A stretch of 29,640 nt of DNA, taken from an uncultured Atopobiaceae bacterium. Lineage in GTDB: Bacteria > Actinomycetota > Coriobacteriia > Coriobacteriales > Atopobiaceae. The notes beneath the pieces were generated by a model. The model did no database searches. It had not been told where the DNA came from and saw only the letters and a program-made list of their open reading frames with translations. The stretch covers positions 1-29,640 of the forward strand of contig CALUJT010000002.1 of the NCBI GenBank assembly GCA_944321005.1, given 5' to 3'. The position numbers were made by a program, and so were the translations under genes. Positions 14,610 to 22,183 of the stretch are shown here, one piece after another. Positions within the stretch are counted from its first letter, which is position 1; each line of letters opens with the position of its first letter.

Positions 14610-15497
14610 ATGGGGTACATCACAGTCGCAGAGGCTGCTCGGCTCTGGGGCGTCTCCGAGCGCACGGTTCGCAGCTACTGTGCCGAGGGTCGCATCCCCG
14701 GCGCCGAGCTCATCGGAAAGACGTGGGCCATCCCGGAGGACGCCGAGCGCCCCAGCCGCAGGCCGCGGACGCAGTCGAAGCCGCGCGCGCTTCTCGACGC
14801 GCTGCGCGAGGAGAAGGCAGCCGGCACCTCCGGGGGCATCTACCATCACGTCCAGGTCGAGTTCGCCTACAACTCCAACCACATCGAGGGGAGCCGGCTC
14901 ACGCACGAGCAGACCCGGCTCATCTTCGAGACCAACACGATCGGCGTCGCTGACGCCGTGCGCGTGGACGACATCCTGGAGACCGCGAACCACTTCCGGT
15001 GCGTCGACGCAATCATCGACTCCGCCAACCGGCGCCTGACCGAGCGCCTCATAAAGGGTCTGCACGCCCAGCTCAAGCAGGGTACGGCCGACAGCCGCAG
15101 GGGCTGGTTCGCGGTCGGCGACTACAAGCGCCTCCCCAACGAGGTGGGCGGGCGCGAGACGGCGGCACCCGAGGAGGTCGCGGGCCGCATGGCGGAGCTC
15201 GTCGAGAAGTACGAGGCGCTGCCGAGAAGGACGCTCGAGGACGTCGTGGCCTTCCATGCCGAGTTCGAGACCATCCACCCCTTCCAGGACGGGAACGGAC
15301 GCGTGGGCAGGCTCGTCATGTTCAAGGAGTGCCTGCGCAACGGCATCACGCCCTTCATCGTCACGGACGAGGTGAAGCTGTTCTACTATCGCGGGCTCTC
15401 GCAGTGGGGCCGGGAGCGGGGCTACCTGCTCGAAACGTGCCGCGCGGCGCAGGACGCCTTCGCCGGGCTGCTCGAGCGCTTCCGCATCGAGGGGTAG
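14610..15497 (+). CDS. HTH-Fic domain protein (probable AMP-transferase with autoinhibitory motif)
   Basis: This 295-residue protein has an N-terminal excisionase/MerR-like helix-turn-helix (ITVAEAARLWGVSERTVRSY, about 3-22, then IGKTWAIP). A Fic domain follows, with active site HPFQDGNGRVGR at about 223-234. The motif SNHIEG (about 89-94) fits the (S/T)xxxE(G/N) inhibitory helix placed N-terminal to the Fic core (class II). Such proteins AMPylate targets, often themselves or DNA gyrase/topoisomerase, and are kept inactive by the glutamate. ATG 14610 is chosen because GGAGG lies 6 bp upstream; ATG 14604 touches it. The fused DNA-binding domain and inverted sites in the promoter suggest it controls its own transcription. 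Confidence 0.88.
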   Translation: MGYITVAEAARLWGVSERTVRSYCAEGRIPGAELIGKTWAIPEDAERPSRRPRTQSKPRALLDALREEKAAGTSGGIYHHVQVEFAYNSNHIEGSRLTHEQTRLIFETNTIGVADAVRVDDILETANHFRCVDAIIDSANRRLTERLIKGLHAQLKQGTADSRRGWFAVGDYKRLPNEVGGRETAAPEEVAGRMAELVEKYEALPRRTLEDVVAFHAEFETIHPFQDGNGRVGRLVMFKECLRNGITPFIVTDEVKLFYYRGLSQWGRERGYLLETCRAAQDAFAGLLERFRIEG

Positions 15498-15511
15498 GTG
15501 CGGAGCGCGGG

Positions 15512-15527
15512 GGATGACCCGTCATCC
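15512..15527. terminator. Small hairpin between convergent genes
   Basis: GGATGAC-CC-GTCATCC lies in the 33-bp space between the convergent HTH-Fic gene and the - strand membrane protein gene. It could serve as a bidirectional terminator, though it has no T tract on either side. Confidence 0.35.
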
Positions 15528-15530
15528 GCC

Positions 15531-16682
15531 CTACCTTTCCAGCATGCGAACGACCTTGTGGACGTTGTCGAGGATGAGCTCGGCGGGGGACTTCTCATGC
15601 TTGAGCTGCGGGACGCTGCCGGCGAGAGGCCGGCGCGCACAGAAGCAGATGGCCTGTTGGGCCCCGGGAATGTCGCCGCGCGACGCGTACCCGTTGAGGA
15701 GAAGGGCGTCCGCCATGTCGGCGGCCAGGTCGAGATGGCCCGTGGCGAGAAGCGTCGACAGGAGGTCGGCGACGTCTGCGGACGTGAGGTCCCGCGGCAC
15801 GGGAACGTCCCCCTGGGTCACCCCCTCCGACCATCGGACGCACGCGCGCGCCCGAGCGACCATCTGAGCGCCCTTTGGCGTGAGCCTGGCGCCGAGGTCG
15901 ACCATGGAAAAGCGAATGAGCAAGACGATCATGGAGAGCGCGAACTGGGCGGCGATCACGGGCGTGCTCGGCTCTATGCCAATGAGCAGAAAGCCGAGCA
16001 TGGCCCATACAAAGACCAGGAAGCCGACAAAGGGGCAGAAGAGGAAGCTGTAGAAGCTGCCCGGACCCCGGACGAGCTCGGTGGCATAGAGGGCGCCCGT
16101 GCTCTCGGAGAGGATCCTGCCGAGACGGGTGAGGTGCCGCCCCGGATCTCTGGCGTACGCGCAGAGGTCCTCCATGCTTGCGCTTTGAGTTTTGGGAGGC
16201 ACCACGAGCTCGCAGGCGTCGCGGTCATAGCGGTCGAGGTCCCCCGTGTTGATGGTGAGCCGGAGCCGCGTGCGGTACAGGAGCTCCTGGCCGCGATGCG
16301 AGAACAGGCCCCCGCGGGAGGGGGCGCCGCCCGACTCGTGGGGCGTCCCGCCCCCCTCCTGCCCGGCAAAAGCCGAGGTGGCTGCGTCGCTGGACTCCGC
16401 AAAGGAGGCGAGCCCGCGCCCGATCATGCGAACGACAACCGCCATGGTGACTTTGCAGGCGTTTTCCCGGTTGTGCACCTCGCTCTCCCGTCGGAACCAG
16501 AGCGCACCGAGGAGCAGGGGGTGGATGGCGGGGGCGGTGTGCGTGGGCTCAAGGTCGTCCGGCACCCCAACCTCCTTTGGGGAGGTCAGGCGATGTGCGA
16601 CGATGCAGCACACGGCATAGGCCACGGGAACGCCCCATGCAAGGGCGACGTCCCGGAGAGTCTCGATCAGAGATGGAGGCAT
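15531..16682 (-). CDS. Predicted membrane protein, distantly DUF2207-like
   Basis: The 383-residue product starts MPPSLIETLRDVALAWGVP. AGAAGGAG about 10 bp upstream of ATG 16682 decides the start. One membrane segment is at about 12-30, and two more (210-234 and 240-260) are separated by a short IEPS loop. The region IHPLLLGALWFRRESEV with a later LTPKGAQMVARAR recalls the C-terminal half of DUF2207 membrane proteins, but the match is loose. A glycine-rich, low-complexity stretch lies near 108-128. The function is unknown. A 497-residue ORF on the other strand covers the same DNA; I rejected it because it lacks domains and a ribosome site. Confidence 0.6.
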   Translation of the reverse strand: MPPSLIETLRDVALAWGVPVAYAVCCIVAHRLTSPKEVGVPDDLEPTHTAPAIHPLLLGALWFRRESEVHNRENACKVTMAVVVRMIGRGLASFAESSDAATSAFAGQEGGGTPHESGGAPSRGGLFSHRGQELLYRTRLRLTINTGDLDRYDRDACELVVPPKTQSASMEDLCAYARDPGRHLTRLGRILSESTGALYATELVRGPGSFYSFLFCPFVGFLVFVWAMLGFLLIGIEPSTPVIAAQFALSMIVLLIRFSMVDLGARLTPKGAQMVARARACVRWSEGVTQGDVPVPRDLTSADVADLLSTLLATGHLDLAADMADALLLNGYASRGDIPGAQQAICFCARRPLAGSVPQLKHEKSPAELILDNVHKVVRMLER

Positions 16683-16811
16683 GAGGTGGCGCTCCTTCTG
16701 GTTGTGGCGCTTCTCCTCAAGTGTATCCGGGCGTCCGGGCTGGCGGAAGACCGTGCGCTGGCGAGAAGAACGAAGAGCAGGCGTACGGGTAGCTGCGCAA
16801 CAGCCCGTTTC

Positions 16812-16840
16812 TTGTGCGGAGGCTCTCACCCGGTGACAAT
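16812..16840 (+). promoter_or_regulatory. Weak promoter candidate for the XRE-TipAS regulator
   Basis: TTGTGC and GACAAT are separated by 17 bp, ending 35 bp before the start codon. A short CTCACCCGGTGA near-dyad overlaps the spacer and could be an operator. The rest of the 193-bp intergenic gap holds one GAGAAGAAC motif (16763) and nothing else I recognise. Confidence 0.3.
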
Positions 16841-16875
16841 GGCCTTGCAGAGAGACCCGAGCAAGGAGGAACCCC

Positions 16876-17703
16876 ATGGCCATCAAGGACGTCATCGCCG
16901 AAATTCGCAGGGAGGCGGGCATCACGCAGGAGGAGATGGCGCGCAGGCTCTACGTGACGAGGCAGGCGGTGTCTCGCTGGGAGCAAGCTGAGACCACGCC
17001 CGGGATCGACATGGTCAAGCTCATCTGCGTCACCTTTGGCGTGCCGCTCGAGCGCTTCTTCGACATGCCCATGAGCTACTACTGCCAGTGCTGCAGCATG
17101 CCCATCCCCGACGAGGAGATGCACGGCACCGAGGCGGACGGCTCCAGGAGCGCGGACTTCTGCAAGTACTGCTACGACCACGGCGACTTCACCGCCAAGG
17201 GCATGACGATGGACGAGTTCATCGAGGCCACGGCCCCCATGGAGGCAAAGGCGCTCGGCGTCTCGCTCGACGAGGCGGTCTCGCTCATGGCAACGCTGCT
17301 GCCGCACCTCAAGCGCTGGCGCGAGGTCGCCGGGAACGAGGAGGCCTACGGCGACGAGGTCCGGGCTGCCTACGGCGACGAGGTGATGGACGCGGCCAAC
17401 GAGAAGTACGTGGCGATGGGGGAGGCGGCGCACCTGCAGGCCGAGGAGCTGGCGCTGGCCATCAACGAGCAGCTGCGCCGTGCGATGGAGGCGGGAGACC
17501 CGGCCGGCCCCGAGGCTCGCAGGCTCGTTGCGATGCACGGCCACTGGCTGCGCATGTACTGGCCGGAGGGGCTCTACACGCCCGAGGCCCACAAGGGCCT
17601 GGCGGACGGCTACGTCTCCGACGAGCGGTTCCGCGCCTACTACGAGAGGGTGGCGCCGGGTGCCGCGCAGTTCCTGCGCGACGCGATCCACGCGTGCGCG
17701 TGA
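16876..17703 (+). CDS. XRE-family regulator with zinc ribbon and TipAS-like ligand domain
   Basis: This 275-residue protein has three parts. Residues 1-60 are an XRE/Cro helix-turn-helix (AGITQEEMARRLYVTRQAVSRWE). Residues 66-110 are a putative zinc ribbon, with C70/C73 in CQCCSMPI and C96/C99 in FCKYCY, and the typical GTEADGSRSADFC spacing. The C-terminal ~100 residues resemble TipAS, the antibiotic-recognition domain of TipAL: HWLRMYWPEGLYTPEAHKG followed by YVSDERFRAYYERVAPG. TipAS normally follows a MerR domain and binds thiopeptides and other hydrophobic drugs. This may therefore be a drug-sensing regulator with a swapped DNA-binding head. AAGGAGGA lies 5 bp before the ATG. It is divergent from the membrane protein gene with a 193-bp gap. 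Confidence 0.82.
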   Translation: MAIKDVIAEIRREAGITQEEMARRLYVTRQAVSRWEQAETTPGIDMVKLICVTFGVPLERFFDMPMSYYCQCCSMPIPDEEMHGTEADGSRSADFCKYCYDHGDFTAKGMTMDEFIEATAPMEAKALGVSLDEAVSLMATLLPHLKRWREVAGNEEAYGDEVRAAYGDEVMDAANEKYVAMGEAAHLQAEELALAINEQLRRAMEAGDPAGPEARRLVAMHGHWLRMYWPEGLYTPEAHKGLADGYVSDERFRAYYERVAPGAAQFLRDAIHACA

Positions 17704-17727
17704 TTCTGCCCTGCGACTCGCCCTGCG

Positions 17728-18228
17728 TTACCCCGCGAGCGCGCGCAGCGCGTCGGCTGCCGCCTGCGACGTGAGGTGGAGCCTGAGCCCGATGGGGCTC
17801 ACCTCGAGCCCTACGACGGGCGACCCCTCGTAGGTGGTGACCTCGAGCACCTTGACCTCGTCGAGGTCTGCGGCGTCCTGCCCGAGCTTCTGCGTCTCGG
17901 GCTGCCACAGCTCGAAGGCGTACTCCGCGTCGGCGTCCGGCTCCGCGGCCAGGCCGCTCTCGTCGGAGAGCGGGTCGAAGGCGCCCTCGATCTGGTCCTG
18001 GTCGGTCAGCTCGCGCACGACCTCGCCGGTCTGGGCGTCCCTCACGACGAGGCGGGAGACCTTGCCCCAATCGACGTTCGAGAGCGTGTCGGCGAGCTCC
18101 TGCGCCTGCGAGGCGAAGTCCTCCGCCTGGCCGGCGATCTCGTCCGGCCCGGGCAGCCCGAAGCACCCCGCGAGGGGCAGCGCGACGGTCGCGGCGAGCA
18201 GGGCGGCGATGGCGGTGCGTGCTCTCAT
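17728..18228 (-). CDS. Hypothetical lipoprotein
   Basis: The 166-residue protein starts with a clear lipoprotein signal: MRARTAIAALLAA, then lipobox LPLAGC with the acylated cysteine at about 22. The mature part has a helical start (GQAEDFASQAQELADTLSNVDW) and then a compact region rich in acidic residues containing VSRLVVRDAQTGEVVRELTD. No known domain was recognised. GGGGAG before ATG 18228 decides the start over the longer ORF. It lies 60 bp downstream of the AlkD-like gene on the same strand, with a GAGAAGAAC motif in between (18244). It converges with the XRE-TipAS gene. Confidence 0.78.
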   Translation of the reverse strand: MRARTAIAALLAATVALPLAGCFGLPGPDEIAGQAEDFASQAQELADTLSNVDWGKVSRLVVRDAQTGEVVRELTDQDQIEGAFDPLSDESGLAAEPDADAEYAFELWQPETQKLGQDAADLDEVKVLEVTTYEGSPVVGLEVSPIGLRLHLTSQAAADALRALAG

Positions 18229-18287
18229 GAATCTCCCCTCGACGTTCTTCTCGCCAATTCTACCCATCATCTCGGGGCACTGTCGCG

Positions 18288-19010
18288 TCACACCTTGAGC
18301 GACTGCAGGTACGCCTTCTGCTCAGGCGTGATGCGGCGGCTCTCGCGGGCCTTCTGGAGCGCCTTGTCGTGCGTCCAGGGGTCGAGGGCGATCGGCCGCC
18401 GCTCGAAGAGGGGAAGGGTCGCCGCAGGCTGCTTGATGAGGGCGAACGAGAAGTACCAGGCGCGCGCCATGTTGACGTAGTACTCGGAGCGGTCGATGCC
18501 AGCGACGAGCGCGAGGTGCTCGGGCTCGAAGGCATCGTCCAGGAAGAGCGTCATGAGCTGGACCACCCCAAAGCGCACCGTGTACTCCGGCTCTGCGGCC
18601 ACCCATCCGCGGATGCGCTCGAGCACCGCCGGCAGGTTGCGCCTGAGGGCGGGGACGCGAATGAGGTCACAGGTCGCCCAGTTGTCAACGTGCGGAAGAA
18701 AGGCGTCGAGCAGCTCGAACGCCTCAGCGGGCGTCTTTGCCATCCGGCCGATGAGCTCGCCGTGCAGGTTGTTCTCGTCATAGGTCTCGTGCGGGAGCGC
18801 CGCGAGGAACGCGCGCGCCTCTTCGGGACGCTCGCTTGCGAGCCGGCGGGCGTAGCCGCGCAGAGCCGGCGTGCGCACGCCGAGGATGCGCGCGGGGTCG
18901 ACGGTCGGCACGAGCTTTGCCTGGAATTCCCGGTACGCGGGATCGGCGAGTGCCTCGAGCTCGCGTCGGATGTGGTCGACAACGCCGTCCTTCGGTGCCT
19001 CTCTCCTCAT
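18288..19010 (-). CDS. DNA alkylation repair protein, AlkD-like
   Basis: This 240-residue protein belongs to the HEAT-repeat-like DNA alkylation repair family (COG4912/AlkD-like). Family features are the N-terminal DPAYREFQAKLVP with VDPARILGVRTPALR, then HETYDENNLHGELI, and VDNWATCDLIRVPAL, in which the WATCD segment lies in the presumed lesion-facing groove. The C terminus has YYVNMARAWYFSFAL and ARESRRITPEQKAYL. Such enzymes remove bulky or positively charged alkyl bases without flipping them. AAGGGGGG lies about 6 bp before ATG 19010. Its 5' region overlaps the candidate promoter of the oppositely oriented higBA locus. Confidence 0.88.
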   Translation of the reverse strand: MRREAPKDGVVDHIRRELEALADPAYREFQAKLVPTVDPARILGVRTPALRGYARRLASERPEEARAFLAALPHETYDENNLHGELIGRMAKTPAEAFELLDAFLPHVDNWATCDLIRVPALRRNLPAVLERIRGWVAAEPEYTVRFGVVQLMTLFLDDAFEPEHLALVAGIDRSEYYVNMARAWYFSFALIKQPAATLPLFERRPIALDPWTHDKALQKARESRRITPEQKAYLQSLKV

Positions 19011-19020
19011 GTGACCCCCC

Positions 19021-19048
19021 TTGACACGAACATATGTTTCTATACAAT
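19021..19048 (+). promoter_or_regulatory. Candidate promoter of higBA
   Basis: TTGACA (19021-19026) and TACAAT (19043-19048) are separated by 16 bp, in an AT-rich island 64 bp before higB. It is one of the best sigma-70-type matches in the window. A second TTGACA at 19085 with GATACT at 19106 would give an almost leaderless transcript. Confidence 0.5.
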
Positions 19049-19111
19049 GAGTCTACCACATGGACCGTAGCGGCGGAATTGACATTGACAATAGTAACGC
19101 GAGTCGATACT

Positions 19112-19389
19112 ATGATTAGGTCATTTGCAGACAAGGATACCGAGCGGCTCTCGTCGGGATTTCGCGTTGCACGGTTCGTGGCGTTCGAGCGTGTTGCACT
19201 GAGAAAGATTCGTCAGCTGAAATCGCAAACGAGCTGTCTGACCTCAGAATACCGCCGGGAAATCGTCTCGAGGCGCTGAGCGGAGATAGAGCTGGGCAAT
19301 TCAGCATCCGCATCAACGACCAGTTCCGGGTCTGTTTTCGGTGGGTCGAGGGAGGTGCCGAGGATGTCGAAATCGTCGACTATCACTGA
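19112..19389 (+). pseudogene. higB: higB-type toxin gene with a single-base frameshift
   Basis: The first part reads MIRSFADKDTERLSSGFR ... VALRKIRQLKS, the N terminus of HigB/RelE-like host-inhibition toxins. It then runs off into an unrelated tail and stops at 19279. In another frame, from about 19227, the rest of the toxin continues: ELSDLRIPPGNRLEALSG, then SIRINDQFRVCFRW, ending DVEIVDYH at 19389. HigB homologues have four residues between RQL and EL; here there are 11 nt instead of 12, which points to a one-base deletion near 19216-19226. The 278-bp length (3n-1) agrees. The toxin is probably inactive unless the frame is restored by slippage or the base was lost in sequencing. Confidence 0.85.
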
Positions 19390-19708
19390 GCCTGTTCACA
19401 AGGGAGAGATGGTTGTCCCCATTACTCCGGGCGAGCTGCTGCGCGACGAGTTCCTCGTGCCCATGGGCATCTCGCAGTACCGTCTTGCCAAGGAGACGGG
19501 CATTCCCGCCCAGCGCATCGGACAGATCGTGTTGGGGCGCCGCTCCGTGACTGCCGACACCGACCTGAGGCTCTGTCGCTTCTTTGGCCTGTCTGACGGG
19601 TATTGGCTGCGTGCGCAGGCGGCGTACGACATCGAGGTGGCCCGACGCACAATCGAGCCCGAGCTCAGGAAGATAAAGCCCTTCTCCAAGCTTGCTGCTG
19701 CTTTGTAG
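19364..19708 (+). CDS. higA: HigA-type antitoxin
   Basis: This 114-residue XRE-family antitoxin carries PITPGELLRDEFLVPMGIS at the start of the domain, the helix-turn-helix QYRLAKETGIPAQRIGQIVLGRRSVTADTDLRL, and the C-terminal YWLRAQAAYDIEVARR that follows in all HigA proteins. GAGGGAGG lies 8 bp before ATG 19364. It overlaps the 3' end of higB by 26 bp, the usual toxin-first layout. HigA binds the locus promoter and neutralises HigB. It is intact although the toxin frame is broken, so it may persist as a regulator or protect against related toxins. A terminator follows. Confidence 0.9.
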   Translation: MSKSSTITEPVHKGEMVVPITPGELLRDEFLVPMGISQYRLAKETGIPAQRIGQIVLGRRSVTADTDLRLCRFFGLSDGYWLRAQAAYDIEVARRTIEPELRKIKPFSKLAAAL

Positions 19709-19750
19709 TCCACGCCACGCGGACTCTGCCAAACATCTCTCGCCACTCGA

Positions 19751-19773
19751 GGCCGCCCAAAGGGCGGCCTTTT
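19751..19773 (+). terminator. Rho-independent terminator after higA
   Basis: GGCCGCCC, AAA loop, GGGCGGCC and TTTT form a textbook intrinsic terminator, 42 bp after the higA stop. Confidence 0.85.
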
Positions 19774-19857
19774 GTCATCCGACATGCAAAGAAAAATCAA
19801 TCCGACCGCTCATCCCGGACCGTCGCTGCGTTAATAGGGATAGAAGGAGGTGGCGCC

Positions 19858-20364
19858 GTGGGCGAGAAGAACGAGCGGACGGACGAGGCGGAGCGCCTGG
19901 TCGGCGAGCACTACGCGGACGTGCTGCGGTACTGCCGCAGGCACGCGCCGGCGGGGCTCGCCGAGGACGCCGCCCAGGAGACGTTCCTGCGCTTCGTCCG
20001 CGCCCGCTCGCGCTACCGGGAGCGGGGCCGCGCCCGCGCCTACCTCGTCACCATCGCACGCAACGTCTGCGCCGACATGGCGCGCGACCGCGCGTCGTCG
20101 TGGGCGGAGCTCCCGGAGGCGATTCCCGGCGGGGGCGACCCGGGCGAGGCGGACGACCGCCGCGACCTGGCCTCGGCCCTTGCGCGGCTGCCCCGCGCCC
20201 AGCGCGAGGCGCTCGAGCTCAGGTACGGGGAGGGCCTCACGGTCGGCGAGGTGGGCGCCGCGCTGGGTATGAGCAGGTTCGCGGCGGCGCGCGCCCTGTC
20301 GGCGGCGCTCGAGGCGCTGCGGGCGGACCTGGGCGTTCGAGACGAGAAGGGCAGGGAGGTCTGA
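19858..20364 (+). CDS. ECF-type RNA polymerase sigma factor
   Basis: The 168-residue protein has sigma region 2 (HYADVLRYCRRHAPAGLAEDAAQETFLRFVR, then RARAYLVTIARNVCADMARD) and region 4 (LASALARLPRAQREALELRYGEGLTVGEVGAALGMS). There is no region 3, as in extracytoplasmic-function sigma factors. The GTG start follows AGAAGGAGG by 7 bp; the longer upstream reading frame lacks a site. The next gene encodes a membrane protein 1 bp after its stop, the position where an anti-sigma factor usually sits. An ABC transporter follows. The sigma factor probably drives this operon in response to an envelope or antimicrobial signal, which is inferred from layout. A GAGAAGAAC motif is in codons 3-5. Confidence 0.9.
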   Translation: MGEKNERTDEAERLVGEHYADVLRYCRRHAPAGLAEDAAQETFLRFVRARSRYRERGRARAYLVTIARNVCADMARDRASSWAELPEAIPGGGDPGEADDRRDLASALARLPRAQREALELRYGEGLTVGEVGAALGMSRFAAARALSAALEALRADLGVRDEKGREV

Positions 20365-20365
20365 G

Positions 20366-21130
20366 ATGAGGATGCGAGAGAGACGCGCCCTCGAGGACGC
20401 GCTGCGAGAGCACTACCGGGCGGCGCCCGGCACCGACGCCGCCGCGCCCCGCGCGCTCGTGGAGGCGGTCGCGGCGGAGATGGCCCGGCCCTCCCGGCCG
20501 CGAGCCGCGGAGGCGGTCGCCGGGCAGGCGCGCCGCGTCGGGGCGTGGGCGTGGGCGCTGCACGGGGCGCTCGTTCTTCTCGCCGTGCCGTGCGCTCTCT
20601 CCGGGGTCGGCGTCGGGACGGTCGCGGCGGCCCTCGGGGCGGCGCTCGCGCTCGCCTCGCTCGCGGGCGTCACGCGCTCGCGCTCCTGCGGCATGGCCGA
20701 GCTCGAGGCCGCCTGCCCCGTTAACGCCCAGGCTGCCGCGTGCGCCCGGGGGCTCGTGCTCTGCTGCGCGGACGCGCTCGCGATCTCCCTGCTCGCCGCC
20801 CTCGCCGGCTCGGCGGGGGGCGCGCCCTGGGCCGTGCTCGCCCAGGGGCTCGCGCCCTACCTCGCGGCCCTCGGGGCGGGGCTCCTCGCCGCCCGCCGCG
20901 CGGCGAGCCCGGACGCGACCGTCGCCGCCGTCGCCGCCGCGGCCGGGGTGTGCGCCGCCTGCGTCCTCGTGCGCACCATCTGCCCGGCTGCCTTCGGCCC
21001 CGCGGCGGCGCTCGCCTGGTGGGCGGCAGTGGCCGCAGCCCTCGCCTTCGCCGCGGCCCAGGCCCGCGCGTGGCTGCGCGCGGCGGCCTCCGGCTTCGCC
21101 GACGCGCCCGCGCCCGCCGGGGCGCTCTAG
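20366..21130 (+). CDS. Multi-pass membrane protein, possible anti-sigma factor
   Basis: The 254-residue protein has a charged cytoplasmic N terminus of about 55 residues (RRALEDALREHYRAAPG ... VEAVAAEMARPSRP) and then about six alanine-rich membrane segments, near 60-80, 83-102, 124-146, 154-175, 188-210 and 213-232. No known domain was recognised. It follows the sigma factor with 1 bp between stop and start, and GGGAGG lies about 7 bp before the ATG. Position and topology suggest it binds the sigma factor at the membrane. The sequence has no zinc-finger HxxxCxxC motif, so this is context only. It might instead be part of the transporter. Confidence 0.7.
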   Translation: MRMRERRALEDALREHYRAAPGTDAAAPRALVEAVAAEMARPSRPRAAEAVAGQARRVGAWAWALHGALVLLAVPCALSGVGVGTVAAALGAALALASLAGVTRSRSCGMAELEAACPVNAQAAACARGLVLCCADALAISLLAALAGSAGGAPWAVLAQGLAPYLAALGAGLLAARRAASPDATVAAVAAAAGVCAACVLVRTICPAAFGPAAALAWWAAVAAALAFAAAQARAWLRAAASGFADAPAPAGAL

Positions 21131-21253
21131 CGGAGGCTAACCAACATACATTCTGCGCCGCAAGACAAACGCCAACTGGCAAAACTCATCCGCTTGCGTG
21201 CAGCGTGCATGGTATTGCTCGTCAATGACCACCTACGAGGGAAGAGATCGAAC

Positions 21254-22183
21254 ATGGAACTGACGCTCGACCGGCTGACCCGGGAGTTCGGGCCCAAGAT
21301 CGCCGTGGACCGCGTGAGCGCGACGCTCGGACCCGGCGTCTACGGCCTGCTCGGCGCCAACGGCGCCGGCAAGACCACGCTCATGAGGATGGTGTGCGGG
21401 GTGCTGCGCCCCACCTCGGGCGAGGTGCGCTACGACGGCGCGCCCGTCGCGCGCATGGGCGACGAGTACCGCGCCCTCCTCGGCTACCTGCCGCAGGACT
21501 TCGGCTACTACCCCGAGTTCACGGCGCTCGACTTCATGGAGTACATGGCCGCCCTCAAGGGCCTCGGCCGGCGCGACGCGCGCGACCGCTCGCTCGCGCT
21601 GCTGGAGCGCGTGGGGCTCGGCGGAGAAGAACGGCGCCGCATTCGGACCTTCTCCGGCGGCATGCGCCAGCGCCTCGGCATCGCGCAGGCCGTCCTCAAC
21701 GACCCCGAGGTCCTCGTGCTCGACGAGCCCACGGCAGGTCTCGACCCCAAGGAGCGCGTGCGCTTCCGCAACCTCATCGCCGGCTTCGCGCGCGACAAGA
21801 TCGTCCTTCTCTCCACCCACATCGTCTCGGACGTGGAGCACATCGCCGACGAGATCCTCGTGATGAGGGCGGGATCGGTGGTGCTCTCGGGGCCGCCGGC
21901 GGGGCTCGTCGCTGAGGCCGAGGGGAGGGTCTGGGAGGCCGTCATCCCGGCCGAGCAGGCCGAGGCGCTCGAGGCCGCGCTCACAGTGGGCAACGTCCGC
22001 CACCTCGAGGGCGGGCGGGCGCTCCTGCGCTACGTGGCCGACGAGCCCAGGGTGCCGGGCTCCGCCCCCGCCGAGCCCACGCTCGAGGACCTGTACCTGT
22101 ACGTGTTCCGCGACGGCGCTGCCGGGGCGGGCTCGCCCCGCGCCGCCCGCGGGTCCCACTTCAAGGAGGGACGCCATGGCTAG
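21254..22183 (+). CDS. ABC transporter ATP-binding protein
   Basis: This 309-residue ATPase has Walker A GANGAGKTT (about 34-42), Q-loop LGYLPQDFGYY, signature FSGGMRQR, Walker B EVLVLDEPTAGLDP and the H-loop in LLSTHIVSD. The PQDFGYYPEFTALDF stretch and the C-terminal domain (about 220-309) resemble BcrA/NatA-like exporters for peptides or drugs. A 123-bp gap separates it from the membrane protein gene; I see no clear promoter there. It overlaps the permease gene by 8 bp, so ATPase and permease are coupled. A GAGAAGAAC motif lies inside (21624), with a reverse copy at 21803. Confidence 0.93.
   Translation: MELTLDRLTREFGPKIAVDRVSATLGPGVYGLLGANGAGKTTLMRMVCGVLRPTSGEVRYDGAPVARMGDEYRALLGYLPQDFGYYPEFTALDFMEYMAALKGLGRRDARDRSLALLERVGLGGEERRRIRTFSGGMRQRLGIAQAVLNDPEVLVLDEPTAGLDPKERVRFRNLIAGFARDKIVLLSTHIVSDVEHIADEILVMRAGSVVLSGPPAGLVAEAEGRVWEAVIPAEQAEALEAALTVGNVRHLEGGRALLRYVADEPRVPGSAPAEPTLEDLYLYVFRDGAAGAGSPRAARGSHFKEGRHG

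Noticed and set aside
15498..16991. 497-codon + strand frame opposite the membrane protein gene
   Set aside because: It has no ribosome site, no hydrophobic or domain pattern, and it runs into the XRE regulator. The - strand alternative has a strong ribosome site and three membrane segments.
19034..19279. 81-residue ORF as an intact gene
   Set aside because: Its C-terminal third is out of frame with a well-preserved HigB end, so it is better read as a frameshifted toxin.
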